A DNA stretch of 64,000 nucleotides from Bacillus sp. FJAT-52991 (GCF_037201805.1 NZ_CP147404.1:3578501-3642500), one strand, 5' to 3'; numbered from the stretch's first letter, positions 45,264 through 55,534 are shown. The notes: generated by a model not told the origin, from the letters alone. Numbers and translations are program-made.

Positions 45264-45306
45264 GATAAAAAAATGTGACCAGAAACATCCGATCACATTT
45301 TTTCAA
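45264..45306 (-). terminator. Terminator between rplI and dnaC
   Basis: AAAAAATGTGA and TCACATTTTTT pair around a 14-base loop just downstream of rplI. The symmetrical A/T ends would allow action on both strands. Confidence 0.8.
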
Positions 45307-45331
45307 CCTTATTATTTTAGCATGAAACGAA

Positions 45332-45781
45332 TTATTTTTCTTCCGTTACATGAACTTTTAATGTGGCAAATACTTCATTATGAAGCTTCACAGGCACATT
45401 TGTGTAACCTAATGCACGAATGCCATCTGGCAAATCCATTTTGCGCTTATCAAGCGTAATATTATGTGCTTTCTTTAATGCATCGGCAATTTGTTTCGTC
45501 GTTACGGAACCGAATAAACGGCCTCCTTCTCCTGCTTTAGTAGAAACTTCTACTGTTAATGCTTCGACGACTTCTTTTAATTTTTTTGCATCTTCTAATT
45601 CTTGTTTAACAAGCTCGGCTTGTTTTCTTTTTTGAGCATCTAATGCTTTTTGGTTGCCAGTTGTTGCTTCTACAGCTAAACCGTTTTTGATTAGAAAGTT
45701 ATGAGCGTAACCATCGGCTACATTTTTAACTTCTCCTTTTTTACCTTTTCCTTTTACGTCTTGTAAGAATATAACTCTCAT
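45332..45781 (-). CDS. rplI: 50S ribosomal protein L9
   Basis: The 149-residue protein is full length: N-terminal RNA-binding domain [31 protein letters not shown], a long connecting helix rich in Lys and Glu, and a C-terminal domain. Its start overlaps the gdpP stop by four bases (ATGA), so translation is coupled. It binds 23S rRNA domain V. Confidence 0.98.
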   Translation of the reverse strand: MRVIFLQDVKGKGKKGEVKNVADGYAHNFLIKNGLAVEATTGNQKALDAQKRKQAELVKQELEDAKKLKEVVEALTVEVSTKAGEGGRLFGSVTTKQIADALKKAHNITLDKRKMDLPDGIRALGYTNVPVKLHNEVFATLKVHVTEEK

Positions 45782-47751
45782 TCTTCATGACCTCCTTCAA
45801 AAAATTCATCGATTGCTTTTTGCAGCTGAATTTCTGCATCGGCAACGGTTGTTTGTTTCATCTGTGTGGCGGCATTCGATAAATGGCCTCCACCGTTTAA
45901 TTGCTCCATGATCAATTGAACATTTACATCACCGAGCGAACGTGCACTAATCCCTATTATATCTTGTTCACGGTAGGCGATGACAAATGAAGCTTGTACC
46001 CCATCCATTGTGAGAAGGGTATCAGCCGCTTGTGCAATCATGACTGAATCATACACAGAATGGTTATTTCCTTTCGCAATAGCAATGCCACCCCGATAAA
46101 AATAGACCGTTTCAATAATTTGTGACCGTTGAATATACGTATCAACATCCTCTTTCAAAAACTTTTGAACGAGGATGGTATCCGCTCCATGAGCCCGTAA
46201 ATAGGAGGCCGCGTCGAACGTTCTTGAACCCGTTCTAAGTGAGAAGCTTTTCGTATCGACCACAATTCCCGCCAATAGAGCTGTTGCCTCAAGCCTATTC
46301 ACTTTCTTCACTTTCGGCTGATATTCAAGCAACTCGGTGATTAATTCGGCCGTGGATGAAGCATAAGGCTCCATATAGACGAGCAGTGGGTTTTTAATAA
46401 ATTCTTCCCCTCGACGATGATGATCAATCACAACAACCTTCTCGACCTTATTCAAAAGCTTTTCCTCAATCACTAGCGAAGGTTTATGCGTATCGACAAT
46501 AACCAGTAACGTATCATCTGTTGCTATATCTAAAGCTTCTTCTGGTGTAATCACACGAGAATATAGATCCGAACTGTTCTTGACTTCCGCCATTAAACGT
46601 TTGACGGCCGTATCAATTTCCGAGGCATTAAGGACGATATATCCTTCCCGGTCATTCATTTCTGCCACGCGTCGAATACCCATAGATGCTCCAATCGCAT
46701 CCATATCGGGGTATTTATGTCCCATGACAATCACTTTGTCACTTTCAGTTACTAATTCTTTTAACGCATGAGAAATCACACGGGCTCTGACGCGCGTTCT
46801 CTTTTCCATAGGGTTTGTCTTCCCACCATAAAACTTTACTTTTCCATTTAATTGTTTGATTGCTACTTGATCACCACCACGACCGAGAGCTAAGTCTAAG
46901 CTTGATTGAGCTATATCCCCAAGCTCTGGTAATGATATGTCTCCTTGTCCTACACCGATACTTAACGTTAAGGAAGCAGCTTGTTTCGCTGTCCTTTCTC
47001 GCACCTCATCCAAAATGGAGAATTTCGTTTCTTCAAGCTTGTGTAATATTCTTTGGTTCAGTACAGCAAAGAAACGCTCAGAAGAAATACGCTTTAAAAA
47101 GATACCATACTCTTTTGCCCAATTATTCAAAATAGAGGTGACCATACTATTTAAATGGCTACGGGTCTGGTCATCCATTCCCTGCGTTAAATCGTCATAG
47201 TTATCTAAGTAAATAATCAATAGTGCCGTTTGTTCTTCCTCTTGTTTTCGGGCAACTTTCATTTGCTCTGAAATATCGATAAAGTAAAGCAATTTTTCTT
47301 TCGGCTTGATCATCACATTAAATTCCTGTTCATTTAATTGAATGATATCGCCTTTTTCATTTTTAATAATTGGAATAACCGCTTCTGCAACCTCGTATAA
47401 AGAATCTCCTGCCAACGTATCCTTTTGAAAATAGGACAAAAGGAAAGAGTTTGCCCATTCTATGTAATAGTCTTCGTTATACAAAAGGATCCCTATCGGC
47501 AGTTCCATTACGGCTTCTTCTCCAATCCACTTCACCCTTTTGGAAAGTGTGGTTACATAAAGTTCAATTTCTTCATGAATCTTTCTTTCCGCCCGGAACA
47601 AGAGAAAAAAAACAATGGCGCCTATTGCTAAACCAACTAATGCCGCGAACCAGTTGTAAAAAGCAAGCACAACTAATGAGAGAAATAAAACCAACATGAT
47701 TCCATATAGCAGAAGTTGAATCTTCTGCCGACTGTAGTAAGAAAGCATCAT
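45778..47751 (-). CDS. gdpP: Cyclic-di-AMP phosphodiesterase GdpP (YybT)
   Basis: The 657-residue membrane protein has two N-terminal helices (about 13-52), a PAS domain, a degenerate GGDEF domain and a DHH/DHHA1 module. Catalytic motifs [13 protein letters not shown] near residue 345, DTHKPS and VIDHHRRG near 440 are intact, as is the C-terminal GGGHLSNAA. It hydrolyses c-di-AMP to pApA, controlling potassium and osmotic balance and cell-wall stress. Two ATG codons (47751, 47748) follow AGGAG; the second has better spacing. It lies between yybS and rplI in the usual order. Confidence 0.96.
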   Translation of the reverse strand: MMLSYYSRQKIQLLLYGIMLVLFLSLVVLAFYNWFAALVGLAIGAIVFFLLFRAERKIHEEIELYVTTLSKRVKWIGEEAVMELPIGILLYNEDYYIEWANSFLLSYFQKDTLAGDSLYEVAEAVIPIIKNEKGDIIQLNEQEFNVMIKPKEKLLYFIDISEQMKVARKQEEEQTALLIIYLDNYDDLTQGMDDQTRSHLNSMVTSILNNWAKEYGIFLKRISSERFFAVLNQRILHKLEETKFSILDEVRERTAKQAASLTLSIGVGQGDISLPELGDIAQSSLDLALGRGGDQVAIKQLNGKVKFYGGKTNPMEKRTRVRARVISHALKELVTESDKVIVMGHKYPDMDAIGASMGIRRVAEMNDREGYIVLNASEIDTAVKRLMAEVKNSSDLYSRVITPEEALDIATDDTLLVIVDTHKPSLVIEEKLLNKVEKVVVIDHHRRGEEFIKNPLLVYMEPYASSTAELITELLEYQPKVKKVNRLEATALLAGIVVDTKSFSLRTGSRTFDAASYLRAHGADTILVQKFLKEDVDTYIQRSQIIETVYFYRGGIAIAKGNNHSVYDSVMIAQAADTLLTMDGVQASFVIAYREQDIIGISARSLGDVNVQLIMEQLNGGGHLSNAATQMKQTTVADAEIQLQKAIDEFFEGGHEE

Positions 47752-47784
47752 TTCAGCTCCTAAAATTAAAAGTAAAGCAACAAG

Positions 47785-48726
47785 TTATGGTTTTTGTTGA
47801 AGGCGCTGTCGCAAATCAAAACCTAAGTCAATTATACCTAATAATCTTACAAGATAAAGAAGCGGAAGAAATAGAATTGAAAAAATCGTTAAAACGATTG
47901 GCGCAGCTTTAGACCATTTCTTTATATAAGCAAAGAAATAGAAAAAAGATAGCCCTTGTATAATTAAACAAAATTGCAACATAAACATTAAGTTTACATA
48001 GGTTGAGTACCAGGCACTCCCTGCTTCTGGGATTGCGACAAAGCTCAGAAGCAACAAGATTAAATAGTACCATAAAAGGCTTGTAGGCATTCTCCACATC
48101 CGAAACGGTTGGAAATGAGGAACATCAATCTTTAACTTTTTTAATATAGGAAAGTTCACAAGAATAAATAAAAGTACCGCTGCAAAAGCAACTAAAACAA
48201 ATAAACTAGGAGTTAAAGTACTGAAAAAGGAGATTCCTTCCTGAATTTGTTCCACTGCTTCTTCCGGCAACGGTTGACCAAGCTCTTTCATTAAGTCCAC
48301 CGACTCTTGAAAAGAACGCTTAAACGCTTCGTTCATTTTTGTTGCCATATTGACCCCAGTAAGCAAAATCGTCGATACGTATAACAAGATAATATTCAAC
48401 AAAAATGTCAGACTTCCTGCCATAAATATAGACAGCTTATCTAGTTTTTTGTACACCATACTTCCCATAACAATCCCGGTAGAACCAAAAGCTAGTGCTA
48501 GCGGCACTGCCCCCAATCCTCCAACTACACTCGCTGCCAGCAAACTAATCAATCCAAAAATCACCGATGGTTTCACTGGATATTTAGCACTAAACACTAA
48601 AAAAGGAAGGACGAGAAATAAGCTAGATACCAGGGATAATCCTGGAACATAAATTGTTACCAACAAAAGAACCATAAACAGCGCCAGCATCCATATTCCT
48701 TCATTTAATACTTTTTTCTTTTCCAC
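47785..48726 (-). CDS. yybS: DUF2232 membrane protein YybS
   Basis: The 313-residue protein has about eight membrane helices and the DUF2232/YybS pattern, including GAVPLALAFGSTGIVMGSMVYKK. The function is unknown; the gene almost always precedes gdpP and rplI in Bacillaceae, suggesting shared transcription. It starts at a GTG (48724-48726) after GAGGTG. The IS110 element inserted upstream could separate it from its native promoter. Confidence 0.9.
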   Translation of the reverse strand: MEKKKVLNEGIWMLALFMVLLLVTIYVPGLSLVSSLFLVLPFLVFSAKYPVKPSVIFGLISLLAASVVGGLGAVPLALAFGSTGIVMGSMVYKKLDKLSIFMAGSLTFLLNIILLYVSTILLTGVNMATKMNEAFKRSFQESVDLMKELGQPLPEEAVEQIQEGISFFSTLTPSLFVLVAFAAVLLFILVNFPILKKLKIDVPHFQPFRMWRMPTSLLWYYLILLLLSFVAIPEAGSAWYSTYVNLMFMLQFCLIIQGLSFFYFFAYIKKWSKAAPIVLTIFSILFLPLLYLVRLLGIIDLGFDLRQRLQQKP

Positions 48727-48833
48727 TCAAACACCTCATTAAATAATAGCTGACACACTTTCCAAATTACCCACTCTAAACAGAAAGTGACCATCCCTAC
48801 TATTTTATCCTCCTTTTCCTCTTCCTTCAACTA

Positions 48834-48860
48834 AAGAAAAGCGGAAGGCCCCGTTCTTAC
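48834..48860. repeat. Left fragment of a dispersed repeat interrupted by the IS
   Basis: GAAAAGCGGAAGGCCCCGTT closely matches the start of the intact copy at 57750-57769. The continuation of the repeat resumes at about 50487 on the far side of the IS110 element. Confidence 0.7.
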
Positions 48861-48902
48861 CTCTAGTCAAGTAGTTTTAGATGAATTTTATTTAGTTAGA
48901 TG

Positions 48903-48948
48903 AATTTGTTTCTGTAGGAAGGGGTACCCCTTCCTACAGAAACAAATT
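48903..48948. repeat. Perfect 46-bp palindrome
   Basis: A 23-base arm (48903-48925, ending AGGAAGGGGT) is perfectly inverted at 48926-48948 with no loop. It lies inside the inferred IS, about 75 bases downstream of the transposase stop. It may end transposase transcription, or be a separate small element. Confidence 0.9.
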
Positions 48949-49022
48949 TGCGCATACCAAAAAGACCTAACGAAATTTCGTTTTTTTCGAAAGGTCAAAT
49001 ATGTTATAGTAGGACTAACCAA

Positions 49023-50243
49023 TTACGAACAGGTTGAGGCTGTTTCGTAGTCATAAGTGATATGGTGTGTGATCAGGTGAAATGCCACTTTCAAAAACTT
49101 GTTCACACAGGCAATCGACGCAACTTTATGGGGCTTTCCTTGAGGTTGCGTTTTTAATTTGTCATAGTAATCCACCAAATGATTTCCACCGAATCGACGT
49201 AATGTAATCATGGTCTGAACCATATAAAACAAGATTTTTCGTAGCTTGTTGTTTCCTCGTTTATTGATCTTATCTTTGTAATAGGTATTTCCTGATTGAT
49301 AACGCATCACATCAATACCAACATAGGCATTTAACTGCTTGTGGTTCTTGAAACGGCGAATATCCCCAAGCTCTCCAATCAGACGAACAGCTGTCGCTTC
49401 TCCGATACCGGGAAATGAAATCAGTACGTTGTATTCGGTTCTTTCCTTTGAGAGCTCGACCATTTGTTTCACAAGCCCTTCTTTCTTTTCTTTTAAATCA
49501 GAGATCCTTTTCGCATAGTCACGTACTTGTTCACAACGCACATCCTCTTTTGAAATGGCTGGATACGAATCTTTCGCAGCTTCTAGTAAAGCGAGTCCTT
49601 TCGCTTCTGCTCGCGAAAGAGATAGATTCTTCCTTGTATTTGCTTTTAGCCGATTACGAATGATGGTTTTGGAACAAGTGAGTACCTCATCTGGATGCGG
49701 ATAGAGCTGCACAATATTGAGAAAAAGGGCCGAGCGTGTTGAAAATATGATTTCTAATTCTGGAAAACTGAGTTGTAGAATGGCATGCAGGCGACTGAAA
49801 AGATGAGTGATTTCACGATCTAGTTCATCATAATAACGTGTGAGTGATCGCATTTGTTTATAATAGCCTTCTTCTTGATAAGTAGCTGTACGCTCTACTT
49901 TAAAATGTGATTTTGCCAGTTCATGTGCATCGCTTTTGTCTGTTTTTTGTCGACGCATCGATGCCATTTGAAGATTCGCTTCAAGAGGGTTCACTCGATG
50001 GTAGATATAACCTTCTGTTTGGAAAAAGCGTTCTAATGATGCGGAATAAACACCTGTCGCTTCAAATACAATCTCTGGTGCTTGTCCATCCTGTTTTGTT
50101 AATGTTTGGAGTTTTTCGTTCAAAGCTTCAAATGAGGGTTTGGTATGAAGAATTTCTCCTTCAAATTCACATTGACGATATTGGTTATAAATCACCATCG
50201 TACTTTTCCCCATACTCACATCAAGAGCGACTACATGTTGCAT
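49023..50243 (-). CDS. IS110 family transposase (DEDD recombinase)
   Basis: From the ATG at 50241-50243, eight bases after GGAG, the protein has 406 residues. The N-terminal RuvC-like DEDD domain starts VVALDVSMGKSTMVIYN and continues with VFEATGVYSASLERFF and KTDKSDAHELA, giving the acidic residues. The C-terminal Tnp/transposase_20 domain has LISFPGIGEATAVRLIGELGDIRRF, AYVGIDVMRYQSG and the conserved Ser in KRGNNKLRKILFYM. All motifs are intact, so the element may be active. An ATG two codons earlier is too close to the ribosome site. Confidence 0.95.
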   Translation of the reverse strand: MQHVVALDVSMGKSTMVIYNQYRQCEFEGEILHTKPSFEALNEKLQTLTKQDGQAPEIVFEATGVYSASLERFFQTEGYIYHRVNPLEANLQMASMRRQKTDKSDAHELAKSHFKVERTATYQEEGYYKQMRSLTRYYDELDREITHLFSRLHAILQLSFPELEIIFSTRSALFLNIVQLYPHPDEVLTCSKTIIRNRLKANTRKNLSLSRAEAKGLALLEAAKDSYPAISKEDVRCEQVRDYAKRISDLKEKKEGLVKQMVELSKERTEYNVLISFPGIGEATAVRLIGELGDIRRFKNHKQLNAYVGIDVMRYQSGNTYYKDKINKRGNNKLRKILFYMVQTMITLRRFGGNHLVDYYDKLKTQPQGKPHKVASIACVNKFLKVAFHLITHHITYDYETASTCS

Positions 50244-50299
50244 ATTCATTTCTCCTTCTTAGCCAATCATAGAAGTCTTCACAGGGCCTTATCGATTCC

Positions 50300-50473
50300 C
50301 TTTTCTTATACACGATCTCTACGGATCCAACATACTAAACTGATTCACATAAGGGTGTGAAGTTGGTCGGTTTTTGAAACGGACTCGATTTGGTCCCAGG
50401 GGCCGTTCGACCTTTCTTCACTTCTACTATAAAAAAATAGTAGCACAAACCTTGGCCTTGGTTTGTGCTACTA
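50300..50473 (-). ncRNA. Candidate IS110 bridge RNA
   Basis: Upstream of the transposase, on its strand, three stem-loops follow each other over about 174 bases. The first is a perfect 13-bp hairpin (50439-50472). The second has a bipartite stem (GTGAAG at 50416-50421 with CTTCAC at 50357-50362, GGTCG at 50408-50412 with CGACC at 50365-50369) and large internal loops. The third is closed by CTTAT/ATAAG (50349-50353 with 50305-50309) and contains TTAGTATGTT, the exact complement of the element terminus at 50477-50486. This order matches the 5' stem-loop, target-binding loop and donor-binding loop described for IS621. Confidence 0.5.
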
Positions 50474-50486
50474 ATGTTAGTATGTT

Positions 50487-50695
50487 TTAGCGACGTATGG
50501 ACTGGAGCAATCCGCACGAGATAAAGGAAACACGATGAACGATAGTGAATCGATGTTGACTTATCACAAGGAGGATTGTAGAAGTCCACTAGGCGCTGGG
50601 GACTGTAGCTAGACAATAAAGAAAAGCGGAGCCGACTGTTTAGACACGAAAAGCAAATGTTCTGACACTAGAAAAGCGAAAGGACCCGGTACTGC
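50487..50695. repeat. Dispersed repeat, first copy (right part)
   Basis: The part AGCGACGTATGG...GATAAAGGAAA and the part GATGAACGATAGTGAATCG...TTGACTTATC both recur at 57770-58010. The first copy lacks the roughly 125-base internal module of the second. A reading frame across it is not a gene. Degenerate GAAAAGCGGA units recur at 50621 and 50670. The remaining bases to 50764 contain only a terminator. Confidence 0.75.
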
Positions 50696-50707
50696 TATAC
50701 AAACAAC

Positions 50708-50742
50708 AAACTCGCCAACCTATAAAAACAGGAGGCGAGTAT
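50708..50742 (-). terminator. Terminator of the first chemoreceptor gene
   Basis: ACTCGCC (50710-50716) and GGCGAGT (50734-50740) pair, with TTTGTTGTTTG following on the minus strand. Confidence 0.65.
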
Positions 50743-50764
50743 CAAAAGTAACGTCCATACCGAT

Positions 50765-52792
50765 CTAATTCACTGATCGATTCGCTCCATCTTGAAAACG
50801 AAAGCGCTGAATCGATTGTTGCAGCTCCTGATTCAGCTCATTCAACTGATCAGTCGCAGTCATAACAGATTGAACCGTTCTTAATTGTTCATCTGTATGG
50901 TTATTTACTTTTTCACAGGATACTGCTGTCTGTTCAGAAAGCGCAGCCATATAACTAGATAAATCAAGAAGTTCATCTTTTCTAACCGCTACTTGCTGCA
51001 TATCAAGATGTAGTGAGTCGATTAACTCCTTCAGATTATCCATCAGTGTAGAGTTGTTCTCAAAAATTTGATTGGCTTGTTTTACCGCTTTGGTTTGTTC
51101 TGAGAAATTCTCCTTTGTTTGAAAAATTTGACTCACTGCCTTGTTGGAGCCTTCTAGAATGATTGCGATCATTTCTTGAATTTCTTGTGTTGCTTGGCTA
51201 GATTGTTCAGCAAGCTTGCGAACTTCTTGAGCAACGACTGAAAATCCTTTTCCATAAGTCCCTGCTCGAGCAGCTTCAATGCTCGCATTTAAAGCTAACA
51301 AATTCGTTTGGGCTGAAATATCTGTAATCGTATGAATGATTGTTTCAATTTGTTGAATTTCATTTCCTAACTCGGTTATCACTTGCTCTGTTGAGTCGAT
51401 AAATTTCTTTGAGGTATCATTAGATTGCTGTAAAGAGTAAATGTGAGCCACCCCTCGTTGATTAGCCCGGTCGGCATCTAAGGCAAAAGCAGACATCTTC
51501 TCCGTTTTATTCGAAACGGCATTAATAATTTCACTTAAGCCTTCAGATTGTTCTTTAGCTGATTGGGCTTTATTTGCAGAGCTAGCCGACTCAACAGCAA
51601 TTTCGTTGATCTCTACGACCGTACGTTCACTGGAAACGGCTGATATTTCTGCCGTTGTTTTTAATTCATGAATGGATTCTCTGACGTTTTGTGCTGATTG
51701 TGAAACAACTGCAATAATATTTCTCATACTATCAATCATATGATTGAAGCTATGACCTAGTTGAGAGACTTCATCCCTACCGTTTATCTGCACTTTCATA
51801 TGTAAATTGCCTTTAGCGACTTCACTAACCGATTGATTCAACTGCTCAATTGGTTTCGTTATTTTAGCTGATAAATAGTAAATAACTATCATCATGATCA
51901 CAAAAATGGACAGCGCAGTAATGAATAATATTTGTCTAATTTCTTTCGCTACACTGATTAATTCTTCTTCATTGAACACCGCTCCCACTGTCCAGTTCGT
52001 ATGATCCACCCTCTGATAAACAAACAGCTGATTTTCACCTTGATCTATTGATATTCCACTATCCTTCTCGCTAGTCACTGCCCCTTTAAATAAAGGCTGC
52101 TCGGTTAAATTCTTTCCTTTTTCTTTTGGGTGAACAATTGCATCCCCATTTTCCGCCATAATGACAGGATATCCTTTATACCCAACATCTAAATCATTAA
52201 TATGGTTGGTCAGGCTCGTCAAATTAATATCCGCCCCTACTACCCCGATTAAGTTCTTTCCACTATATAATGATTTCGATACGGTAATAATATAATTCCC
52301 TGACTCATTTTCATATGGTTGACTCCATACAGCGGAGTTCTTGTCGTTAACGGCTGACGTAAACCAGCTTTGACTAGTCGGATCATAATCATTAGGTAGC
52401 TTAGTAGCAGGTACCATTTTAAATTGTTTATTCGGTGCCACGAAATACACATTCAATACATCTTGATATAAACGAGTATATTGATTGAAAATCTCTTGAA
52501 GATCTCTTTCAGCCAGGCTTTTTACTTCCGCAGTCGCGTTTATCGATTGACCATATGCTTTGACTTGTTGGCTTTCTGATAATAACTGAATACTCTCATC
52601 ATATTTTTGTAAAAACTGTTGAGAAGAGTGCTCTAATTCTTTCACAATTCCTTTTGTCTGCTCTAAAACATTTGCCTTTGTTTTCTCTTCCGCTTTCCAT
52701 CCTGTAAAAATAATTATAAAAGCAAATGAACTGAATAATAAAATAGAAATAGGTACTATGAACTTTAATCGAATAGATCTCAGTTGATTCAC
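50765..52792 (-). CDS. Methyl-accepting chemotaxis protein with dCache sensor
   Basis: The 675-residue receptor has a first membrane helix (about 10-30), an extracellular double-Cache domain with [21 protein letters not shown] and [12 protein letters not shown], a second helix near 285-305, HAMP, and a long signalling coiled coil. The hairpin tip contains [20 protein letters not shown] and [16 protein letters not shown], the conserved CheA/CheW-binding region. Cache receptors of this type often sense amino acids or organic acids; the ligand is unknown. It is a paralogue of the next gene, most similar in the Cache and tip regions. The start is a GTG at 52790-52792 with a weak ribosome site. 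Confidence 0.95.
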   Translation of the reverse strand: MNQLRSIRLKFIVPISILLFSSFAFIIIFTGWKAEEKTKANVLEQTKGIVKELEHSSQQFLQKYDESIQLLSESQQVKAYGQSINATAEVKSLAERDLQEIFNQYTRLYQDVLNVYFVAPNKQFKMVPATKLPNDYDPTSQSWFTSAVNDKNSAVWSQPYENESGNYIITVSKSLYSGKNLIGVVGADINLTSLTNHINDLDVGYKGYPVIMAENGDAIVHPKEKGKNLTEQPLFKGAVTSEKDSGISIDQGENQLFVYQRVDHTNWTVGAVFNEEELISVAKEIRQILFITALSIFVIMMIVIYYLSAKITKPIEQLNQSVSEVAKGNLHMKVQINGRDEVSQLGHSFNHMIDSMRNIIAVVSQSAQNVRESIHELKTTAEISAVSSERTVVEINEIAVESASSANKAQSAKEQSEGLSEIINAVSNKTEKMSAFALDADRANQRGVAHIYSLQQSNDTSKKFIDSTEQVITELGNEIQQIETIIHTITDISAQTNLLALNASIEAARAGTYGKGFSVVAQEVRKLAEQSSQATQEIQEMIAIILEGSNKAVSQIFQTKENFSEQTKAVKQANQIFENNSTLMDNLKELIDSLHLDMQQVAVRKDELLDLSSYMAALSEQTAVSCEKVNNHTDEQLRTVQSVMTATDQLNELNQELQQSIQRFRFQDGANRSVN

Positions 52793-52886
52793 GCCTTTCT
52801 ATAGCATCACTGTTTTTAATTATAGTCTCTTTTACCTATCGGTTATATAGAACTATTGTAAAGATTTTGTTTATTTTACTTTTGCA

Positions 52887-52926
52887 ACAAAAACAGCACA
52901 TCGACTAAATCGCCGATGTGCTGTTA
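52887..52926 (-). terminator. Terminator of the second chemoreceptor gene
   Basis: AACAGCACATCG (52892-52903) and CGATGTGCTGTT (52914-52925) form a perfect 12-bp stem, followed on the minus strand by TTTG. Confidence 0.9.
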
Positions 52927-52929
52927 TGA

Positions 52930-54936
52930 TCAATTCAATTTAAAACGCTCTACCGCGTGTTTCAATTCAATACTTAATCCCATCAAGCTTTCTGATGACC
53001 TTGTGACTAATTCAATCGCTCGAAGCTGTTCATCAGCAGAAGCACTAATTTCTTCACTAGCAGCTGCTGATTGTTCAGATGCTGCTGCAATACCTTCCAT
53101 CACTTGTAGTACTTCATTTTTCGCCTCAGCCGCTTCAAGAATTTCACTATTAATTCTCGTAATAGCATTTTCCATGTCCTCTACTAAGGAAGAGATGCGG
53201 GTAAATATTTTCTCCGTTGCTTCTACAACGACCGTCTGCTGATCAAAGTTCTCTTTCGTTTTTATCATTTGGTTCACTACTTGATGTGATCCACCTTGTA
53301 TATCCGTGATAATTTCTTTCACTTGATCTGTAGCTTCCCCTGATTGCTCAGCTAGCTTTCGAACCTCATCTGCTACTACCGCGAATCCTTTTCCATGTTC
53401 TCCCGCACGAGCCGCTTCAATCGAGGCATTTAACGCAAGCAGATTCGTTTGAGCAGAAATATCAGTAATCGTTTGGATGACAAGCTCAATTGATTTGATT
53501 TTTGTTTCTAAAGCGGTGATCACTTCTTCCATCTCATCAATATACTGCTTGGATTCTATACTTGATTGGCCTAGCTCTTGTATTTGGCGAAGACCTGCTT
53601 TCTGTGCTTCCTCAGCTTTCTTCGCGGCATTTGCCATATCTGCTGCTTGATTCGTAATAATGTTCATCTGGTCACCGAGATGATGCGATCGCTCAGTTGC
53701 TTCAGCAGACTCTTCTGCCGACTTGGTTGCCCCTTTTGCAATTTCACTAATAGCAGTAGCAATCTGTTCACTTGACGCATTCGTCTCTTCTGACACTGCA
53801 CTTAAATTTTCTGCTGCTTCTGTCACATTTGAAGCTGAATGATTGACCATTGAAATGATTTCTTTCATATTACTAGTCATTTCATTAAAAGAAGAAGCAA
53901 GCTGCCCTACCTCGTCTCGAGTTGTTACTTCTACTTGTACACTTAAGTCCCCTGTTGCTACTTTTCTAGCAGATTGTTGAAGCGTGTTAATAGGCTTCGT
54001 AATTTTAACTGAAATTATCCAAATCGATACGATCATTAGCACTAAAACAAACATTCCAGTAAGGATCAGTGTCTGTTGAATAGTTTTTGCTAAACTAAGC
54101 ATGTTTTCTCGTTTATAGGATGCACCAATTTTCCATGCAGTATTTTCAACAGTATCATAGACAAATATACGATTCTCATCTTTAAACTGATAAGTAATAA
54201 CACCTTTTGCCACAGAATCATTTAATATTTGTTGAATGAAATCATATTTACTTAAATCTTGTCCTTTTTCCGTAGGATGAGCGATGCCTAATCCTTGATC
54301 TGAAAAAACGACTGCATAGCCCTTATAACCAATATTCATATCACTAATTTTTTCTGTTAATGTAGTTAAATTAATGTCTGCTCCAAGCACACCAATTACT
54401 TTGTTCTGATCCTTCACTAACTTAGAAAGTGTTACGACATATTCACCGGTAGCTGCATCGACATAAGGTTCACTCCAAACGATGTCTTCACCTGATGCAA
54501 CGGCTTGTTGATACCACTCTCGCGTTAACGGATTATAATCTTCCGGAAGTGAATTCGGATAAATATCCATTGTTCCTTTTGACGTAGCAAAATAAACATT
54601 CTCCACATCACCATATGAGTCTAAATAATCTCTTAATGCTTTTTCTAAAGACGCTTTTTGCTTACTGTTGCCTGACTTGATTATCTCATTCCCATAGTTT
54701 AATACAACAGGATGATCCGACAACAGATCGATGCTTTTTTCGTGTTGTCCTAAAAATAATTGAGTAGCCTCTTTCATTTGCTCAACCATTGCTTCTGTCT
54801 GATTGATAATTTCCTTCGTCATTCTTTTTTCCGTCTGATTATTAGTAAAGATAATAATAATGGCAAAAGACAGGACAAGTAATAGAATCAAAGGAATGAT
54901 TAATTTGGCTTTAATTGACTTCAAAGTTACCACCAC
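52930..54936 (-). CDS. Methyl-accepting chemotaxis protein with dCache sensor (paralogue)
   Basis: The 668-residue receptor has the same architecture as its neighbour: membrane helix, dCache domain ([34 protein letters not shown]), second helix, HAMP, and signalling tip [43 protein letters not shown]. The tandem arrangement points to a duplication followed by sensor divergence. A TTG at 54922-54924 after AGGTGG may be the true start ([12 protein letters not shown]) rather than the GTG at 54936. The two genes have separate terminators. Confidence 0.95.
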   Translation of the reverse strand: MVVTLKSIKAKLIIPLILLLVLSFAIIIIFTNNQTEKRMTKEIINQTEAMVEQMKEATQLFLGQHEKSIDLLSDHPVVLNYGNEIIKSGNSKQKASLEKALRDYLDSYGDVENVYFATSKGTMDIYPNSLPEDYNPLTREWYQQAVASGEDIVWSEPYVDAATGEYVVTLSKLVKDQNKVIGVLGADINLTTLTEKISDMNIGYKGYAVVFSDQGLGIAHPTEKGQDLSKYDFIQQILNDSVAKGVITYQFKDENRIFVYDTVENTAWKIGASYKRENMLSLAKTIQQTLILTGMFVLVLMIVSIWIISVKITKPINTLQQSARKVATGDLSVQVEVTTRDEVGQLASSFNEMTSNMKEIISMVNHSASNVTEAAENLSAVSEETNASSEQIATAISEIAKGATKSAEESAEATERSHHLGDQMNIITNQAADMANAAKKAEEAQKAGLRQIQELGQSSIESKQYIDEMEEVITALETKIKSIELVIQTITDISAQTNLLALNASIEAARAGEHGKGFAVVADEVRKLAEQSGEATDQVKEIITDIQGGSHQVVNQMIKTKENFDQQTVVVEATEKIFTRISSLVEDMENAITRINSEILEAAEAKNEVLQVMEGIAAASEQSAAASEEISASADEQLRAIELVTRSSESLMGLSIELKHAVERFKLN

Positions 54937-54976
54937 CTATTTATCTAATATGCTCTTCATTTATCCCGCATTAACA

Positions 54977-55112
54977 GGCTGTAAGACCCCCACCTCAACA
55001 TGGCAGAAGGAGCATAGCCGTGTAAGTGGGCGATCAACAGCCCGTAAACGCCCGATCCGTTCAACTAACAATCAGTGGGGGATGGAGAAAACCCCCGCTG
55101 ATTGAAGTTTCA
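54977..55112 (+). ncRNA. GC-rich structured non-coding block, possible transposon-end RNA
   Basis: Between two AT-rich flanks lies a GC-rich block with several nested stems: CCCAC (54990s) with GTGGG (55026-55030), GGGCG with CGCCC (55028-55053), and a 13-bp hairpin CAATCAGTGGGGG (55069-55081) with CCCCCGCTGATTG (55092-55104), one G-U pair. It has no open reading frame with a ribosome site. The layout resembles the 3' end of IS200/IS605-type elements and their associated RNAs, but no tnpA or tnpB is present. The rest of the gap to 55297 includes an exact 15-bp tandem duplication at 55146-55175. Confidence 0.35.
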
Positions 55113-55247
55113 CTTTATTTATCGGCTTTTTTCAAAATAAATAAATATTTATTTGATATATATTTATTTGATATATATTAAGCAAGATACACAGCTATAG
55201 ATACAAACAAAGCCAATAACATGGTGGATGAAGATTTCCCCCCTAAA

Positions 55248-55284
55248 ATAGAAAAAAGCAACAAGGATGGCTTCCTTGTTGCTT
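55248..55284 (-). terminator. Terminator of the rpsF-ssb-rpsR operon
   Basis: AAGCAACAAGGA (55256-55267) and TCCTTGTTGCTT (55273-55284) form a perfect 12-bp stem, followed on the minus strand by TTTTC. Confidence 0.92.
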
Positions 55285-55297
55285 AAATGATCTTTAA

Positions 55298-55534
55298 TTA
55301 TTCTCCAGATACGAATGGAAGAAGAGCCACCATACGAGCGCGTTTAATTGCGATTGTTAAACGACGTTGGTATTTAGCACTTGTTCCAGTTACGCGACGT
55401 GGAAGAATCTTTCCACGTTCAGAGATAAATTTTTTCAAAAGATCTACATCTTTATAATCGATATGTGTAATGCCGTTAGCTGTAAAGAAACATACTTTCC
55501 GGCGTTTACGTCCACCTCTACGTCCACCTGCCAT
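55298..55534 (-). CDS. rpsR: 30S ribosomal protein S18
   Basis: The 78-residue protein starts [17 protein letters not shown] and contains the S18 core [34 protein letters not shown]. The ATG at 55532-55534 lies eight bases after GGAGG; an ATG two codons upstream is too close. It is last in the rpsF-ssb-rpsR operon, which ends at a strong terminator. Confidence 0.98.
   Translation of the reverse strand: MAGGRRGGRKRRKVCFFTANGITHIDYKDVDLLKKFISERGKILPRRVTGTSAKYQRRLTIAIKRARMVALLPFVSGE

Larger units (their letters stand above)
48856..50487 (-). mobile_element. IS110-family insertion sequence
   Basis: The boundaries are inferred from the interrupted dispersed repeat: its left part ends near 48855-48860 and its right part resumes near 50487 with TTAGCGAC. 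The element is about 1.63 kb, has one transposase gene and no long terminal inverted repeats, as is usual for IS110. A short TTA (TAA on the minus strand) is shared at both junctions and may be the exchanged core. The non-coding part upstream of the transposase (about 240 bases) is the longer one, as in the IS110 group. Confidence 0.75.

Noticed and set aside
50335-50616. Open frame of 93 codons encoding CDKSTSIHYRSSC-like peptide, with a similar frame at 57836-58069
   Set aside because: Both lie in the dispersed repeat, lack ribosome sites, and resemble each other only because the DNA is repeated; they differ in length and ends.
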